From Moritella sp. JT01 (GTDB taxonomy: Bacteria > Pseudomonadota > Gammaproteobacteria > Enterobacterales > Moritellaceae), in contig NZ_LOCN01000014.1 of the NCBI RefSeq assembly GCF_001574435.1, positions 18,873 to 50,925 of the forward strand: DNA of 32,053 bases, in the 5' to 3' direction. Under the pieces are notes generated by a model. That model made no database searches. It had not been told where the DNA came from and worked only from the letters and a program-made list of their open reading frames with translations. Of the stretch, positions 7,446-17,773 are shown piece after piece; the first letter of the stretch is position 1; every line of letters begins with the position of its first letter. The translations under genes were made by a program, and so were the position numbers.

Positions 7446-10076
7446 CTAACCAGTATTACGCATACCTGCAGCAACACCTGCGATACTAACCATTAAGGCC
7501 TGTTCGACATCAGGATTGACCTCTTCACTGCTACGTGCGCGGCTGAGTAGCTCTGCTTGGAGGATATTCAGCGGATCGGTATACGGGTTACGTAACTCAA
7601 TTGACTTCTTAATCCAAGGTTGAGCATCAAGTAATTGCGTGTCAGGTGTTAAACCTAAGATCAACTCAGTTGCTAGCGCCAAGCTTGCACGTAGTTCTTT
7701 ACCTAAAGGCCATAAATCTTCAGTCACTAGACATTGGTCATAATATTCCGCTAACCAAGCATCGGCTTTCAAAAATACCATTTCGAACATTTCTATACGG
7801 GTATTAAAGAACGGCCATTGTTGTTGCATTTCTTGCAGTGTTTCACGTTGACCTGAATCGAGCATGTTTTTGAATGCAGCGGTACAACCCAACCACGCAG
7901 GTAACATCAAACGGTTTTGTGTCCATGCAAAAATCCAAGGGATGGCACGTAAGCTTTCTACGCCCCCGTTTGGTTTACGTTTTGCTGGGCGGCTACCGAG
8001 TGGCAGTTTACCTAATTCTAGTTCAGGTGTCGCAGAGCGGAAGTAAGGCACGAATTTTTCATGACCTTGGATATATGAACGATATTCTTCACATGAATCC
8101 GCAGACATCTGATCCATTGCATCACGCCAAGACTGTTCTGGTGCTGGCGGTGGTAGTAAGTTCGCTTCTAGGATCGCACTGGTGTAGAGATTTAAGCTTT
8201 GTTCTGCAACATTAGCAAGACCAAACTTAAAGCGGATCATTTCACCTTGTTCTGTTACCCGTAAACCACCTTTTAATGAACCTGGAGGTTGTGATAACAA
8301 GGCTGCATGCGCTGGCGCACCACCACGACCGATACTACCACCACGACCATGGAATAAAGTCAGTTCAATACCTTCTTGTTCACAGATATCAACCAAGGCT
8401 TCTTGTGAACGATACTGCGCCCAAGATGCAGCAATTACACCGGCGTCTTTCGCAGAATCAGAATAACCGATCATAATGTACTGATGACCATTGATGTAGT
8501 TTTTATACCAATCGATAGCTAATAGGCTGGCCGTCACTGTACCCGCATTATTCAAATCGTCTAAGGTCTCGAATAATGGCGCAACAGGGAAACGGAATGG
8601 ACAACCGGTTTCTTTTAATAGTAATTGCACAGCTAATACATCAGAGGCTTTACGTGCCATTGAAATGATGTAAATGCCCAGTGCTTCTGGATCTTGTTTT
8701 GCCACAGTGCGAAAAGTATCAAGTACTTCTTTCACATCTGCAGACGGTTGCCAGCATTGTGGGATCAGTGGGCGTTTGTTATTAAGCTCTTGCAATAAGA
8801 ACGCTTGTTTATCTTGCTCGCTCCATTGTGCATAGTCTCCAAGACCCAAGTAACGGGTTACTTCGGCGATCACATCGGTATGACGATCACTGTCTTGGCG
8901 GATATCAAGTTTCACTAAACTGACACCGAAACATTCAACGCGGCGAATCGTATCGAGTAATGCACCTTGGGCAATAACGCGCATACCACAAGCATTCAGT
9001 GAGTGATAGCAAGCTAACAATGGCTCACGTAACTGTGCTGTTGTGGTGATTATGTCACGGCTTTCTGTGTATTCGCCTTTTAGCTGTGCAGTTAAGCTCG
9101 CTAATGTTTCTGTTAATTCGCTACGTAATTTTTTCAGTAACACACGGTAAGGTTCATGACTTTCACCGACTAATGTACGTAATGTGTCATCACAGTCATT
9201 CATTGATAATTCACTTGTGAGATGTTTTACATCTTTAAGGAACAAGTGAATTGCCATCCAACGACTGGTTAGTAGTACTTCTTCGGTGACTGCTGAGGTC
9301 ACAAACGGGTTACCGTCACGGTCACCACCCATCCAAGAGGTAAACTTAACTGGCGCTGCATCAATGGGTAGTTGGTAATCTAAGCGGTCTTGTAAACGTT
9401 TATCAAGACTGCGTAAGTAATTTGGTACAGCATCCCATAATGAGTTTTCAACGACGGCAAATCCCCATTTAGCTTCATCGACAGGCGTCGGGCGAACGGT
9501 TCTTATCTCATTGGTATGCCACGCTTGTGATACCAATTGTTCAATACGTGTCATGAAGACATCGCGCTCTTGGCTACTTAATTCAGTGAGTTCTAACTGA
9601 CTAAGGCATTTATTGATCGCGCCATGCTTGTGGATCAGGGTTCGACGGGTGATTTCAGTTGGATGTGCAGTCAGTACTAAATCGATCTTCAGGTTTTTAA
9701 CTGCAGAGAGTACATCTGCTTCATTGATTTCAGAGTTATTTAGTTTAGCAAACAGTTCATCGATAGAGTCTGGCACGCAAGTGTTATCTGCACAATTACG
9801 TGATGTGGTGTGGAACTGCTCTGCAATGTTAGCCAGGTTTAAGAATTGACTAAACGCACGCGCTACTGGTAATAGCTCATCATCAGAGAGGTTACGCAGT
9901 ACGGTGAGTAATTGTGCACGGTCTTTGTCATGACCTGCACGGGATGATTTTGCTAGTTGACGAATGGTTTCAATCTTATCTAAGAACTCTTCTCCAAGAT
10001 GATCCTTGATTGTATTCCCTAGTACTTGGCCTAATAAGCCGACATTACTTCGTAACGCTGCATATTTATCTGACAT
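7446..10076 (-). CDS. ppc: Phosphoenolpyruvate carboxylase
   Basis: 876 aa (E. coli 883). It carboxylates phosphoenolpyruvate with bicarbonate to oxaloacetate, refilling the TCA cycle and so feeding the aspartate and glutamate families made by the genes on either side. Catalytic His138 in [13 protein letters not shown] is at the E. coli position. [16 protein letters not shown], the glycine-rich loop [18 protein letters not shown] and the C-terminal MRNTG are all present. On the minus strand AAGGA precedes the start by about 6 nt. The ppc-argE neighbourhood is the same as in E. coli and Vibrio. A -35-like TTGACG lies on the minus strand at 10158-10163, but no convincing -10 was found. Confidence 0.98.
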   Translation of the reverse strand: MSDKYAALRSNVGLLGQVLGNTIKDHLGEEFLDKIETIRQLAKSSRAGHDKDRAQLLTVLRNLSDDELLPVARAFSQFLNLANIAEQFHTTSRNCADNTCVPDSIDELFAKLNNSEINEADVLSAVKNLKIDLVLTAHPTEITRRTLIHKHGAINKCLSQLELTELSSQERDVFMTRIEQLVSQAWHTNEIRTVRPTPVDEAKWGFAVVENSLWDAVPNYLRSLDKRLQDRLDYQLPIDAAPVKFTSWMGGDRDGNPFVTSAVTEEVLLTSRWMAIHLFLKDVKHLTSELSMNDCDDTLRTLVGESHEPYRVLLKKLRSELTETLASLTAQLKGEYTESRDIITTTAQLREPLLACYHSLNACGMRVIAQGALLDTIRRVECFGVSLVKLDIRQDSDRHTDVIAEVTRYLGLGDYAQWSEQDKQAFLLQELNNKRPLIPQCWQPSADVKEVLDTFRTVAKQDPEALGIYIISMARKASDVLAVQLLLKETGCPFRFPVAPLFETLDDLNNAGTVTASLLAIDWYKNYINGHQYIMIGYSDSAKDAGVIAASWAQYRSQEALVDICEQEGIELTLFHGRGGSIGRGGAPAHAALLSQPPGSLKGGLRVTEQGEMIRFKFGLANVAEQSLNLYTSAILEANLLPPPAPEQSWRDAMDQMSADSCEEYRSYIQGHEKFVPYFRSATPELELGKLPLGSRPAKRKPNGGVESLRAIPWIFAWTQNRLMLPAWLGCTAAFKNMLDSGQRETLQEMQQQWPFFNTRIEMFEMVFLKADAWLAEYYDQCLVTEDLWPLGKELRASLALATELILGLTPDTQLLDAQPWIKKSIELRNPYTDPLNILQAELLSRARSSEEVNPDVEQALMVSIAGVAAGMRNTG

Positions 10077-10173
10077 ACATAATCCTTCAATTCAGTGATG
10101 TAATACGGCAACAACTATTATCGTTATGTATGTAAAATAACTATATTTAGTGACATTCGTCAATGAAATCGTG

Positions 10174-10192
10174 CAATTAATACGATTAATTG
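10174..10192. repeat. Short perfect inverted repeat in the argE-ppc spacer
   Basis: CAATTAAT (10174-10181) and ATTAATTG (10185-10192) are perfect 8-bp arms around ACG, just upstream of a -35-like element for ppc. It could be an operator or chance in AT-rich DNA; no T-run follows on either strand. Confidence 0.35.
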
Positions 10193-10234
10193 TGATATCG
10201 GGTGTAATTTTACTACAAAATGATAATTATTTAG

Positions 10235-11383
10235 TTAGTTTTTACATGATTCTTCAATCAGTTTTTGGATAATAGCCTGTGTTGGTTTAATTGCGGATAA
10301 ATCTAAATACTCATCAGGTTGATGGGCTTGATTAATACTACCTGGACCCATGACAATTGTATCGCAGCCAAGTTGTTGAATAAACGGCGCTTCGGTACAG
10401 TAATTCACGGGTATAACTGCTTCACCTGTGAGTTTTTCAGCTAATTTAATTAACGCTGAATCAAGATTGCACGCATAAGCTGGGATCGGTTCATGCAGAT
10501 GGTAAACATCAACAGCGCCTGGCCATTGTTTTTGGACTGGTAGTAAAGCTTGATTAAGTAGCATGAATAGCTCATCGGGACTTACCCCTGGGATAGGGCG
10601 CATATCGATGTGTAGTTCACAACTGCCACAGATACGGTTCGGGCTGTCCCCGCCGTGTATATGACCAAAATTAAGCGTGGGTTGTGGAATAACAAAATGA
10701 TCGCAAGCGTATTGCTCTTTTAATTTACGTTGTAACTGCAATAACTGTCCGGTTACTTGATGCATGATCTCAATGGCATTGATGCCATTAGCGGGATCAG
10801 AAGAGTGACCGCTGCGTCCGGTAATACGTATTGCTTCTGACATATGACCTTTGTGCATAAATACTGGTACCATGCCTGTCGGCTCTCCAATGACGGCATA
10901 ATCAGGTCGGAAACTTTGCGCGGCGGCAATCGCTCTGGCACCTGCCATGGTAGTTTCTTCATCGGCAGTGGCAAGAATACGTAATGGTTTATCTAACTTA
11001 GTTAAATCAATGTTTTTACATGCTTCTAATACAAAGGCGAAAAAGCCCTTCATATCAATCGTACCCAAACCATACCATTTATCGTCTTTTTCAGTTAACT
11101 GAAATGGATCTTTGGTCCATAAACCGTCATCAAACGGCACGGTATCTGTGTGTCCTGCTAATAATAATCCGCCATCACCTTGGCCATAAGTCGCGACTAG
11201 ATTAAATTTACCATTCGTGTCAGGTACGCTGGTGATATTGATGCTAAAACCAAGTTCGGTGAACCAACCCGCGAGTAAGTCAATTACAGGCTTATTACTG
11301 ATATCTAACTCTTTTTCTAATGAGCTGATCGACGGTGTTAGGATCAGTGATTTATAAAATTCGGTAAATTTAGGTAATTGCAT
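10235..11383 (-). CDS. argE: N-acetylornithine deacetylase
   Basis: 382 aa (E. coli 383), M20 metallopeptidase family. It hydrolyses N-acetylornithine to ornithine and acetate, giving the linear arginine pathway. Metal and catalytic motifs are intact: [10 protein letters not shown] (His78, Asp80), [13 protein letters not shown] (metal Asp), [12 protein letters not shown] (catalytic Glu pair), IGEPTGM (metal Glu) and a C-terminal [10 protein letters not shown] His. AGGAA precedes the start on the minus strand. It diverges from argC over a 242-bp control region. Because argE is present, argJ-type recycling is not needed, so de novo acetylation must be provided; the ArgA-like domain fused to argH at the other end of the cluster fits that. 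Confidence 0.96.
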   Translation of the reverse strand: MQLPKFTEFYKSLILTPSISSLEKELDISNKPVIDLLAGWFTELGFSINITSVPDTNGKFNLVATYGQGDGGLLLAGHTDTVPFDDGLWTKDPFQLTEKDDKWYGLGTIDMKGFFAFVLEACKNIDLTKLDKPLRILATADEETTMAGARAIAAAQSFRPDYAVIGEPTGMVPVFMHKGHMSEAIRITGRSGHSSDPANGINAIEIMHQVTGQLLQLQRKLKEQYACDHFVIPQPTLNFGHIHGGDSPNRICGSCELHIDMRPIPGVSPDELFMLLNQALLPVQKQWPGAVDVYHLHEPIPAYACNLDSALIKLAEKLTGEAVIPVNYCTEAPFIQQLGCDTIVMGPGSINQAHQPDEYLDLSAIKPTQAIIQKLIEESCKN

Positions 11384-11410
11384 AATACGTTCCTGTAATG
11401 ATTGATTGTT

Positions 11411-11437
11411 TTTTTATGCATTAAAGTTGCATAAAAA
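11411..11437. promoter_or_regulatory. 10-bp inverted repeat, possible operator in the argE-argC control region
   Basis: Perfect arms TTTTTATGCA (11411-11420) and TGCATAAAAA (11428-11437) are separated by 7 bp. It resembles an ARG box in its AT-rich dyad shape but has ATGCA instead of ATTCA half-sites. The right arm contains TTGCAT, the -35 of a possible argC promoter, and it lies 28 nt from the argE start. Confidence 0.4.
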
Positions 11438-11455
11438 TGTAATCTGTTTTATTCT
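11427..11455 (+). promoter_or_regulatory. Possible argC promoter
   Basis: TTGCAT (11427-11432), 17-bp spacer, TATTCT (11450-11455). An alternative is TTACTC (11466-11471), 16 bp, GATAAT (11488-11493). Both are moderate matches; neither is decisive. Confidence 0.35.
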
Positions 11456-11490
11456 CTAATCATCCTTACTCTACAACGTATGGGTTAGAT

Positions 11491-11508
11491 AATGAATCGT
11501 TTTTCATC
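11491..11508. promoter_or_regulatory. Putative ARG box (ArgR operator)
   Basis: The 18-mer AATGAATCGTTTTTCATC fits the ARG-box pattern TNTGAATWWWWATTCANW: TGAAT is perfect and the second half is TTTCA instead of ATTCA. A weaker half-site, ATTCAAA, lies about 20 bp downstream (11525-11531). Placement between argE and argC is where the enteric operator lies. Confidence 0.5.
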
Positions 11509-11608
11509 GTTTCGACGAGACAATATTCAAAATGCATTAACGCTGCTTCATTTACGCAAGTAAGCGCAATTGGAAAGGGCTAAATTGCCCGTCGTTTTAC
11601 AATTTAGC
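11492..11608 (+). promoter_or_regulatory. Possible arginine-codon leader peptide and alternative hairpins before argC
   Basis: ATG 11492 to TAA 11563 encodes a 23-residue peptide with four Arg codons (CGT, tandem CGA CGA, CGC just before the end). Downstream, GGGC/GCCC (11577-11580 with 11587-11590) and GCTAAATT/AATTTAGC (11579-11586 with 11601-11608) are mutually exclusive. The start has no clear ribosome site and overlaps the ARG box, and no U-run terminator is formed, so this may be chance. Confidence 0.2.
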
Positions 11609-11625
11609 AAACACGGAAGTCAAAC

Positions 11626-12636
11626 ATGTTAAAAACAATTTTAGTCGGTGCAACCGGATATACCGGTGCTGAGCTAGCCCATTACATTACCAAGCATCCA
11701 GAACTTGAATTAGCAGGCCTGTATGTTTCAGAACACAGTTTGGATGCAGGAAAATCGTTTTCTTCATTATATGGTCATTTATTAGGTGTTGTTGACCAAA
11801 CGATTGAACCATTAGCCGTTAGCAATATAAAAAACATTTGCGATGATGTTGATATTGTTGTGTTAGCAACTGCACATGAAGTTAGCCATGATATTGCCGC
11901 TGAATTTTTGGCGCAGGGTGCCGTTGTATTTGATTTATCCGGTGCATTTAGAGTGAAAGACCCTGTTTTTTATGAAAATTATTACGGCTTTAAACATAAC
12001 TTCGATAAAGAATTAAAAAGTGCTGTTTATGGTTTAGCTGAATGGGCGAGTGCTGATATTGCAGAAGCAAACTTAATTGCGGTGCCGGGTTGTTATCCAA
12101 CAGCATCGTTATCAGCATTAAAACCGCTAGCTAAACATGGTCTGATTGCTGCAGATCAAAAACCAATCATTAATGCCGTGAGTGGCGTGAGTGGCGCAGG
12201 TCGTAAAGCGGCGTTAGGTTCCGCATTTTGCGAAGTGAGCCACGCACCCTATGGCGTGTTCAACCATCGTCATCAGCCTGAAATAAGTACACATTTAGGT
12301 CATGACGTTATTTTTACACCACATTTAGGCTGTTTTAAACGTGGCATCTTAGCAACGATTAACGTCAAACTTGCAGCCGGTGTGACACCAGAACAAGTGA
12401 CAGCCGCTTATCAAGAGGCGTATCAAGATCAACCTATGGTGCGGTTATTACCAAGCGGCTGGCCAAGCATTAAAGCAGTAGAAAAAACCGCTTATTGTGA
12501 TTTAGCGTGGCAGCAACAAGGACAAGATCTTATCGTGGTTTCTGCGATTGATAACTTATTAAAAGGTGCCGCGGCACAAGCAATACAGTGTATCAATATC
12601 CGTTTTGGTTTTGCGATGACAACGTCATTAGTATAA
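11626..12636 (+). CDS. argC: N-acetyl-gamma-glutamyl-phosphate reductase
   Basis: 336 aa (E. coli 334). It reduces N-acetylglutamyl phosphate with NADPH to the semialdehyde, third step of arginine synthesis. The N-terminal Rossmann motif [11 protein letters not shown] starts at about residue 7; the catalytic Cys is residue 156 in VPGCYPTAS. The C-terminal HRHQPEI and [16 protein letters not shown] stretches are as in the family. GGAAG at 11614-11618 precedes ATG 11626. First gene of the argCBFGH(A) operon; argB follows after 11 nt. Confidence 0.97.
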   Translation: MLKTILVGATGYTGAELAHYITKHPELELAGLYVSEHSLDAGKSFSSLYGHLLGVVDQTIEPLAVSNIKNICDDVDIVVLATAHEVSHDIAAEFLAQGAVVFDLSGAFRVKDPVFYENYYGFKHNFDKELKSAVYGLAEWASADIAEANLIAVPGCYPTASLSALKPLAKHGLIAADQKPIINAVSGVSGAGRKAALGSAFCEVSHAPYGVFNHRHQPEISTHLGHDVIFTPHLGCFKRGILATINVKLAAGVTPEQVTAAYQEAYQDQPMVRLLPSGWPSIKAVEKTAYCDLAWQQQGQDLIVVSAIDNLLKGAAAQAIQCINIRFGFAMTTSLV

Positions 12637-12647
12637 GGAATATAACA

Positions 12648-13424
12648 GTGTCAACTCCATTAGTATTAAAACTGGGCGGCGCATTACTTGAAAATGAAAC
12701 GGCGCTTGAACAGCTATTCACAGCATTAAGTGAATATAAGTCAACATCGTCACGTCCACTTATCTTAGTGCATGGCGGTGGCTGCTTTGTAGATGAACTT
12801 TTAGCAAAGATGAATATCGTTAGCGAGAAAAAGAACGGCTTACGTGTTACCCCGTTTACAGATATTGGTTATATCACTGGTGCGTTAGCGGGTACGGCTA
12901 ATAAAGTTTTAATGGCACAAGGCTTAAAATCGGGTGCGAAAGTAGTGGGTTTAAGCCTTGCTGATGGCGGTATCTCAACCGTCACACAATCAACGGCCGA
13001 TCTTGGTGCTGTTGGTGAATGCGAAGCGGGGGACCCGACATTATTAACGACGTTACTGAACGGTGGTTTCTTACCAATTATTAGTTCTATTGGTATTGAT
13101 GCTCAGGGACAGTTATTAAATGTGAATGCAGACCAAGCGGCAACTGCTATTTGTGAAACGCTTGATGCTGACTTAGTGATGTTATCTGACGTGGCTGGTA
13201 TTTTAGATGCAGATATGCAGTTAATTCCCGAGATGAACAGCAGCTATGCAGATGAACTCATTACGGCTGGTGTTATTCATGGCGGCATGGAAGTAAAAGT
13301 GAAAGCGGCATTAAAAGCAGCCGCATCTTTAAATCGCGACATTAAATTAGCGAGTTGGAAAGTGCCTGAACGGTTAGTGGCATTATTGAATGGTGAAGCA
13401 GAGGGAACGAAAGTTTCTAGCTAA
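12648..13424 (+). CDS. argB: Acetylglutamate kinase
   Basis: 258 aa from a GTG start at 12648, matching E. coli ArgB (258). The open frame runs back to 12588 inside argC, but AAGGAA at 12635-12640 lies 7 nt before GTG and the family N-terminus ([14 protein letters not shown]) starts there. It phosphorylates N-acetylglutamate, second step of the pathway. Amino-acid-kinase motifs: LKLGGALL (phosphate-binding Lys), [37 protein letters not shown] and [12 protein letters not shown]. The short enteric-type protein lacks the N-terminal extension of arginine-sensitive hexameric kinases, so feedback control probably acts elsewhere, for example on the acetyltransferase. Confidence 0.96.
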   Translation: MSTPLVLKLGGALLENETALEQLFTALSEYKSTSSRPLILVHGGGCFVDELLAKMNIVSEKKNGLRVTPFTDIGYITGALAGTANKVLMAQGLKSGAKVVGLSLADGGISTVTQSTADLGAVGECEAGDPTLLTTLLNGGFLPIISSIGIDAQGQLLNVNADQAATAICETLDADLVMLSDVAGILDADMQLIPEMNSSYADELITAGVIHGGMEVKVKAALKAAASLNRDIKLASWKVPERLVALLNGEAEGTKVSS

Positions 13425-13450
13425 TATTGATCAGTTAACGGAGTTCGATC

Positions 13451-14356
13451 ATGGAAAATTTATTATCAGTTAAAGATTTAAGTAAGCAACAGATCCTTGA
13501 CTTATTAGCACTGGCTAAAGCAGTGAAAGCCAATCCGGCGGAGTATTCACAAGCATTAGCGGGTAAAAGCATCGTCACCATTTATGAAAAACAGTCGCTG
13601 CGAACACGTGTAACCTTTGATATTGGTATTCACAAGTTAGGCGGTCACGCGGTTTATCTTGATGCACAAAATGGCGCAATTGGTGAACGTGAGACAGTAA
13701 AAGATTTTGCTGCGAATATCTCTCGTTGGGCAGATGCGGTTGTAGCCCGTGTAATGAGCCATAAAACATTAGAAGGCTTAGTGGAACATGGCAGTGTGCC
13801 CGTTGTTAATTCACTTTGCGACTTATACCACCCTTGTCAGGCATTAGCTGATTTCTTAACAATTTCGGAACACTATGAAGATGTTTCTAAAGTAAAACTA
13901 GCTTACATCGGCGAAGGTAATAACGTAACGCATTCATTAATGCTAACCGGTGCTATCTTGGGTGCTGAAGTGACTGCAGTATGCCCTCGAGGCAGTAGTC
14001 CTGATGCTCAAATTGTTAAGCAAGCTATGGAGTTAGCTGAAATTAGCGGTGGAAAAATAAATGTAACAGATAACCTTGATGACATAGTTGATTATGATGT
14101 TATTTATGGTGATACTTGGGTCTCAATGGGGGATGATACTCCACTGGAACAAGTAAAAGAAAAGTACATGCCGTATCAGATAAACAAAGCGTTACTGATA
14201 CGCACAGGAATTAAACATGTATTGCATTGTCAGCCGGCTCATCGTGAGTTAGAGATAACATCGGAAGTGATGGATGGCGAACAATCACTGATCTTTGATC
14301 AAGCCGAAAATAGAATGCATGCCCAAAATGCAGTTTTACTGACATTGCTGAAGTAA
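13451..14356 (+). CDS. argF: Ornithine carbamoyltransferase (short form, with altered carbamoyl-phosphate motifs)
   Basis: 301 aa, shorter than E. coli ArgF (334). It makes citrulline from ornithine and carbamoyl phosphate. Carbamoyl-phosphate loop: SLRTR at 49-53, where E. coli has [14 protein letters not shown] at 127-135 is normal. The ornithine/SMG loop DTWVSMGDD at 221-229 supports ornithine as the acceptor. The catalytic HCLP motif reads HCQPAHR (259-265), with Gln261 replacing Leu. C-terminal [11 protein letters not shown] is typical. GGAG at 13440-13443 precedes ATG 13451. In E. coli argF is unlinked; here it sits between argB and argG. OTCases of Moritella have been studied as cold-adapted enzymes, and the altered motifs could relate to that. 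An acetyl- or succinylornithine transcarbamylase is less likely because argE is present and the SMG loop is standard. Confidence 0.93.
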   Translation: MENLLSVKDLSKQQILDLLALAKAVKANPAEYSQALAGKSIVTIYEKQSLRTRVTFDIGIHKLGGHAVYLDAQNGAIGERETVKDFAANISRWADAVVARVMSHKTLEGLVEHGSVPVVNSLCDLYHPCQALADFLTISEHYEDVSKVKLAYIGEGNNVTHSLMLTGAILGAEVTAVCPRGSSPDAQIVKQAMELAEISGGKINVTDNLDDIVDYDVIYGDTWVSMGDDTPLEQVKEKYMPYQINKALLIRTGIKHVLHCQPAHRELEITSEVMDGEQSLIFDQAENRMHAQNAVLLTLLK

Positions 14357-14375
14357 CATATTAAGGAAAATGAAA

Positions 14376-15584
14376 ATGACACAAACAGTTAAGAAAGTAG
14401 TAGTAGCGTATTCTGGTGGTTTAGACACTTCAGTGATCTTACCTTGGTTACAAGAAAATTATGACAATTGTGAGATTATCGCGTTTGTTGCAGATGTTGG
14501 TCAGGGTGCTGAAGAACTTGAAGGTATTGAAGCTAAAGCATTGGCTTCGGGTGCATCTGAGTGTTACATCGTAGATCTAAAGGATGAATTAGTCGCTGAC
14601 TATATCTACCCAACGCTTAAAACCGGTGCCGTTTATGAAGGTACTTATCTTTTAGGTACGTCAATGGCTCGTCCAATCATAGCTAAAGCACAAGTTGAAA
14701 TTGCCCGTAAAGTTGGCGCTGATGCACTTTGTCATGGCTGTACGGGTAAAGGTAATGATCAGATCCGTTTTGAATCTTGCTTTGCTGCACTTGCACCAGA
14801 ACTAACGGTGATTGCGCCTTGGCGTATCTGGGACTTAACCAGCCGTGAATCTCTACTTGAATACTTAGCTGAACGTGACATTCCTACTGCTGCATCTGCG
14901 ACTAAAATTTACAGCCGTGATGCCAATGCTTGGCATATTTCGCATGAAGGTGGCGAGTTAGAAGACCCATGGAGTCAACCAACGAAACAAGTTTGGACTA
15001 TGACGGTTGATCCAATTGATGCGCCAAATGAACCTGAATTCTTAACGTTATCTGTTGTTAAAGGTGAGATCACGGCGGTTAATGGTGAAGTAATGTCACC
15101 GTACCAAACACTGATGTATCTCAATGAAAAAGCGGCTGCTCACGGTGTTGGTCGTGTTGATATTGTTGAAAATCGTTTAGTAGGCATGAAGTCACGTGGT
15201 TGTTATGAAACACCGGGTGGTACTGTTATGGTTGAAGCGTTACGTGGTATTGAAGAGTTAGTGTTAGATAAAACCACACGTAAATGGAAGCATACCGTTG
15301 CCGCTGAATTCTCACATCTTGTTTATGACGGTCGTTGGTTCACACCTTTATGTGCGTCACTACTGGCAGCTGCGGGTACATTAGCAGAAGAGATGAACGG
15401 TGAAGTGATCGTTAAAATGTATAAAGGCTCAGTACAAGCAGTACAAAAACAATCGCCTAATAGCCTTTATAGTGAAGAGTTTGCTACATTTGGTGATGAT
15501 AATGTTTATGACCAAAGCCATGCGGAAGGTTTCATTCGCTTATATTCGTTGTCTAGTCGTATTAAAGCTTTAGCAACTAAGTAA
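14376..15584 (+). CDS. argG: Argininosuccinate synthase
   Basis: 402 aa. It joins citrulline and aspartate with ATP hydrolysis to argininosuccinate. Two in-frame ATGs exist, 14370 and 14376. AAGGA at 14363-14367 is 2 nt from the first and 8 nt from the second, so 14376 ([10 protein letters not shown]) is preferred. The ATP P-loop is [17 protein letters not shown] near the N-terminus. Further family motifs: [54 protein letters not shown] and [12 protein letters not shown]. This is the ~400-aa type of most bacteria, not the longer E. coli type. Fourth gene of the operon; a small hairpin separates it from argH(A). Confidence 0.97.
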   Translation: MTQTVKKVVVAYSGGLDTSVILPWLQENYDNCEIIAFVADVGQGAEELEGIEAKALASGASECYIVDLKDELVADYIYPTLKTGAVYEGTYLLGTSMARPIIAKAQVEIARKVGADALCHGCTGKGNDQIRFESCFAALAPELTVIAPWRIWDLTSRESLLEYLAERDIPTAASATKIYSRDANAWHISHEGGELEDPWSQPTKQVWTMTVDPIDAPNEPEFLTLSVVKGEITAVNGEVMSPYQTLMYLNEKAAAHGVGRVDIVENRLVGMKSRGCYETPGGTVMVEALRGIEELVLDKTTRKWKHTVAAEFSHLVYDGRWFTPLCASLLAAAGTLAEEMNGEVIVKMYKGSVQAVQKQSPNSLYSEEFATFGDDNVYDQSHAEGFIRLYSLSSRIKALATK

Positions 15585-15592
15585 CGCTATTT

Positions 15593-15612
15593 GAGGGTGC
15601 TGAAACGCCCTC
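15593..15612 (+). other. Intercistronic hairpin between argG and argH(A)
   Basis: GAGGGTG (15593-15599) pairs with CGCCCTC (15606-15612), one G-T pair, 6-nt loop. No T-run follows, so it is more likely an mRNA stability or processing element than a terminator. Confidence 0.45.
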
Positions 15613-15669
15613 TACTTCGAATATACGTACTTCTAATATAAAAATATAAGAAAGAATAAGGATGTAACC

Positions 15670-17559
15670 ATGGCACTATGGGGCGGTAGATTCAGTCAAG
15701 CAGCTGATGCAAGATTTAAAAGTTTCAATGATTCACTGCGGTTTGACTATCGTTTAGCTGAGCAAGACATTACAGGTTCAGTGGCATGGTCAAAAGCTTT
15801 GGTTAGTGTCGGTATCTTAACCCAAGATGAGCAACTCACCATTGAGGCTGCGTTAAATGATCTTAAATTGGCAGTATTAGAAAACCCAGAACAAATTCTG
15901 CAAAGTGATGCTGAAGATATTCACAGTTGGGTTGAAACGCAGTTAATAGCCAAAGTCGGTGATTTAGGAAAAAAACTGCATACAGGCCGTAGTCGTAATG
16001 ACCAAGTGGCAACGGATCTAAAGCTGTGGTGTAAACAGCAAGGTGATCAATTGCTAATGCAGTTGGATAAAACGCAGCAGCAATTGGTATCGCTTGCACG
16101 TGAACATCAACATACAGTATTGCCGGGCTATACCCATTTACAACGTGCACAGCCAGTGACATTTTCACATTGGTGCTTAGCGTATGTCGAAATGCTTGAA
16201 CGTGATTTCAGTCGTTTAACAGATTGCTTAAAACGTCTTGATACCTGTCCGTTAGGTTCTGGTGCACTTGCGGGTACCGCTTATCCAATGGATAGAACAG
16301 AATTAGCTCATTCACTTGGTTTTGCTAGTGCGACACTAAATAGTCTCGATTCAGTCTCTGACCGTGACCATGTAATGGAATTGATGAGTACGGCAAGTAT
16401 GTCAATGATCCATTTATCGCGTCTGGCAGAAGATTTAATTTTCTACAACTCGGGTGAATCTAACTTTATTGAGTTGGCCGATGCGGTAACATCGGGTTCT
16501 TCTTTAATGCCGCAAAAGAAAAACCCTGATGCACTTGAACTTATTCGAGGTAAAACAGGCCGTGTATTTGGTTCTCTAAGTGCTATGTTGATGACGTTGA
16601 AAGCCCTACCGCTTGCATACAACAAAGATATGCAAGAAGATAAAGAAGGCTTGTTTGATGCGCTTGATACATGGAGTGATTGCCTAGAGATGGCAGCGAT
16701 GTCACTGGTCGGTATGAAGATCAATGAAGCTAGAACTAGAGAAGCAGCATTAGGTGGTTATTCGAACGCGACTGAATTGGCTGATTATCTTGTCGCTAAA
16801 GGTGTTCCCTTCCGTGATTCGCACCATATTGTTGGTGAAGCCGTTGTAGCTGCAATCGCAAAAGGTGTGCCATTAGAAGAGTTAACCTTGGCTGAATTTA
16901 AAGAGTTTGATGAACTCATTGAAGACGATGTTTATCATCACTTATCACTTGATGAAACATTAGCAAAACGTAAAGCGCAAGGTGGGGTATCACCGGTGCA
17001 GGTCGAGTTTGCTTTAAGCAATGCAGAAAAACGTTTAGAAGAACGTGATACTTCAGGTATTAGTATTCGAGCAGCACGTTTGACGGATCTTGATGATATT
17101 GAACGTATGGTAAATTACTGGGCGAATATTGGTGAGAACTTACCACGTAATCGTTCTGATCTGGTTAAAGCAGTCGGTACCTTCGCAGTGACAGAGAAAC
17201 ATAATCAAGTGACAGGCTGTGCGTCTATCTATGTTTACGATACCGGGCTTGCTGAGATCCGCTCACTGGGTATTGAACCTGGCTATCAAGGTGGGGGGCA
17301 GGGCAAAGCGGTTGTCGAATACATGTTACGTAAAGCCGAACAGATGGCGATCCAAAAAGTGTTTGTATTAACCCGTGTGCCTGAATTCTTTATGAAGCTG
17401 GGTTTTAGCTCAACCAGTAAATCAATGCTGCCAGAAAAAGTATTGAAAGATTGTGATATGTGTCCACGCCAGCATGCGTGTGATGAAGTCGCATTAGAAT
17501 TTAAGCTAAATGTGGTTAGCCAAACAATAAACTTAAAAGCGGAAAAACTCGCGTTTTAA
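15670..17559 (+). CDS. argH(A): Fused argininosuccinate lyase / N-acetylglutamate synthase-type acetyltransferase, ArgH(A)
   Basis: 629 aa, against about 460 for plain ArgH. Residues 1 to about 458 are argininosuccinate lyase, which splits argininosuccinate into arginine and fumarate: [13 protein letters not shown], catalytic His156 in YTHLQRAQP, signature loop [11 protein letters not shown] (275-285) and the closing GGVSPVQVE. From about 464 a GNAT acetyltransferase domain follows: [35 protein letters not shown] (acetyl-CoA loop), [14 protein letters not shown], and a C-terminal Cys cluster [12 protein letters not shown] typical of short-form N-acetylglutamate synthases. The fused domain probably supplies the first pathway step, which argE-type linear pathways need. 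AAGGA at 15658-15662 gives the start. Last gene of the operon. The junction reads through without frameshift or stop, so the fusion is genuine. Confidence 0.96.
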   Translation: MALWGGRFSQAADARFKSFNDSLRFDYRLAEQDITGSVAWSKALVSVGILTQDEQLTIEAALNDLKLAVLENPEQILQSDAEDIHSWVETQLIAKVGDLGKKLHTGRSRNDQVATDLKLWCKQQGDQLLMQLDKTQQQLVSLAREHQHTVLPGYTHLQRAQPVTFSHWCLAYVEMLERDFSRLTDCLKRLDTCPLGSGALAGTAYPMDRTELAHSLGFASATLNSLDSVSDRDHVMELMSTASMSMIHLSRLAEDLIFYNSGESNFIELADAVTSGSSLMPQKKNPDALELIRGKTGRVFGSLSAMLMTLKALPLAYNKDMQEDKEGLFDALDTWSDCLEMAAMSLVGMKINEARTREAALGGYSNATELADYLVAKGVPFRDSHHIVGEAVVAAIAKGVPLEELTLAEFKEFDELIEDDVYHHLSLDETLAKRKAQGGVSPVQVEFALSNAEKRLEERDTSGISIRAARLTDLDDIERMVNYWANIGENLPRNRSDLVKAVGTFAVTEKHNQVTGCASIYVYDTGLAEIRSLGIEPGYQGGGQGKAVVEYMLRKAEQMAIQKVFVLTRVPEFFMKLGFSSTSKSMLPEKVLKDCDMCPRQHACDEVALEFKLNVVSQTINLKAEKLAF

Positions 17560-17577
17560 TTTTATTTTAGACGATTG

Positions 17578-17603
17578 AAAGCACCCTAGTATGGTGCTTT
17601 TTT
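17578..17603 (+). terminator. Terminator of the arg operon
   Basis: AAAGCACC (17578-17585) pairs with GGTGCTTT (17593-17600) around a 7-nt loop, followed by more Ts. It lies 18 nt after the argH(A) stop. Confidence 0.88.
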
Positions 17604-17630
17604 CGGTTTAAAAAATGTCGGTAAAGAAGC

Positions 17631-17659
17631 TTGAACTTAATCTTTACTCTCTATATAAT
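17631..17659 (+). promoter_or_regulatory. Upstream promoter in the argH(A)-rpsJ gap
   Basis: TTGAAC (17631-17636), 17 bp, TATAAT (17654-17659) is a near-ideal sigma70 promoter about 340 nt before rpsJ. The 437-nt gap contains no open reading frame worth calling, so this is probably a distal S10-operon promoter. Confidence 0.65.
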
Positions 17660-17703
17660 GTGTCGACAAATTACGGTAACGGTTAACAGTACTGAGCATC
17701 ATT

Positions 17704-17761
17704 ATGATGATTCAATACTTTATGACTTAATAAAGTCGATATGATGATTAAATGCTTTATG
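17704..17761 (+). repeat. Two 21-bp direct repeats upstream of the S10 promoter
   Basis: 17704-17724 and 17741-17761 share ATGATGATT, then AAT, then CTTTATG, identical at 19 of 21 positions with a 37-bp period. They lie between the two predicted promoters. No function is known. Confidence 0.7.
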
Positions 17762-17773
17762 TTGAACTTTTTC

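Noticed and set aside
7864-8476. Open frames on the plus strand opposite ppc
   Set aside because: They lie antisense to conserved ppc catalytic regions and encode no recognisable protein.
12588-12647. Upstream start for argB inside argC
   Set aside because: The GTG at 12648 has a proper ribosome site and gives the normal 258-aa length.
13451-14356. argF as an acetylornithine or succinylornithine transcarbamylase
   Set aside because: The SMG loop for ornithine is intact and argE, which makes free ornithine, is in the same cluster.
15863-16168. Open frame antisense to argH(A)
   Set aside because: Shadow of the conserved lyase domain, no ribosome site or known similarity.
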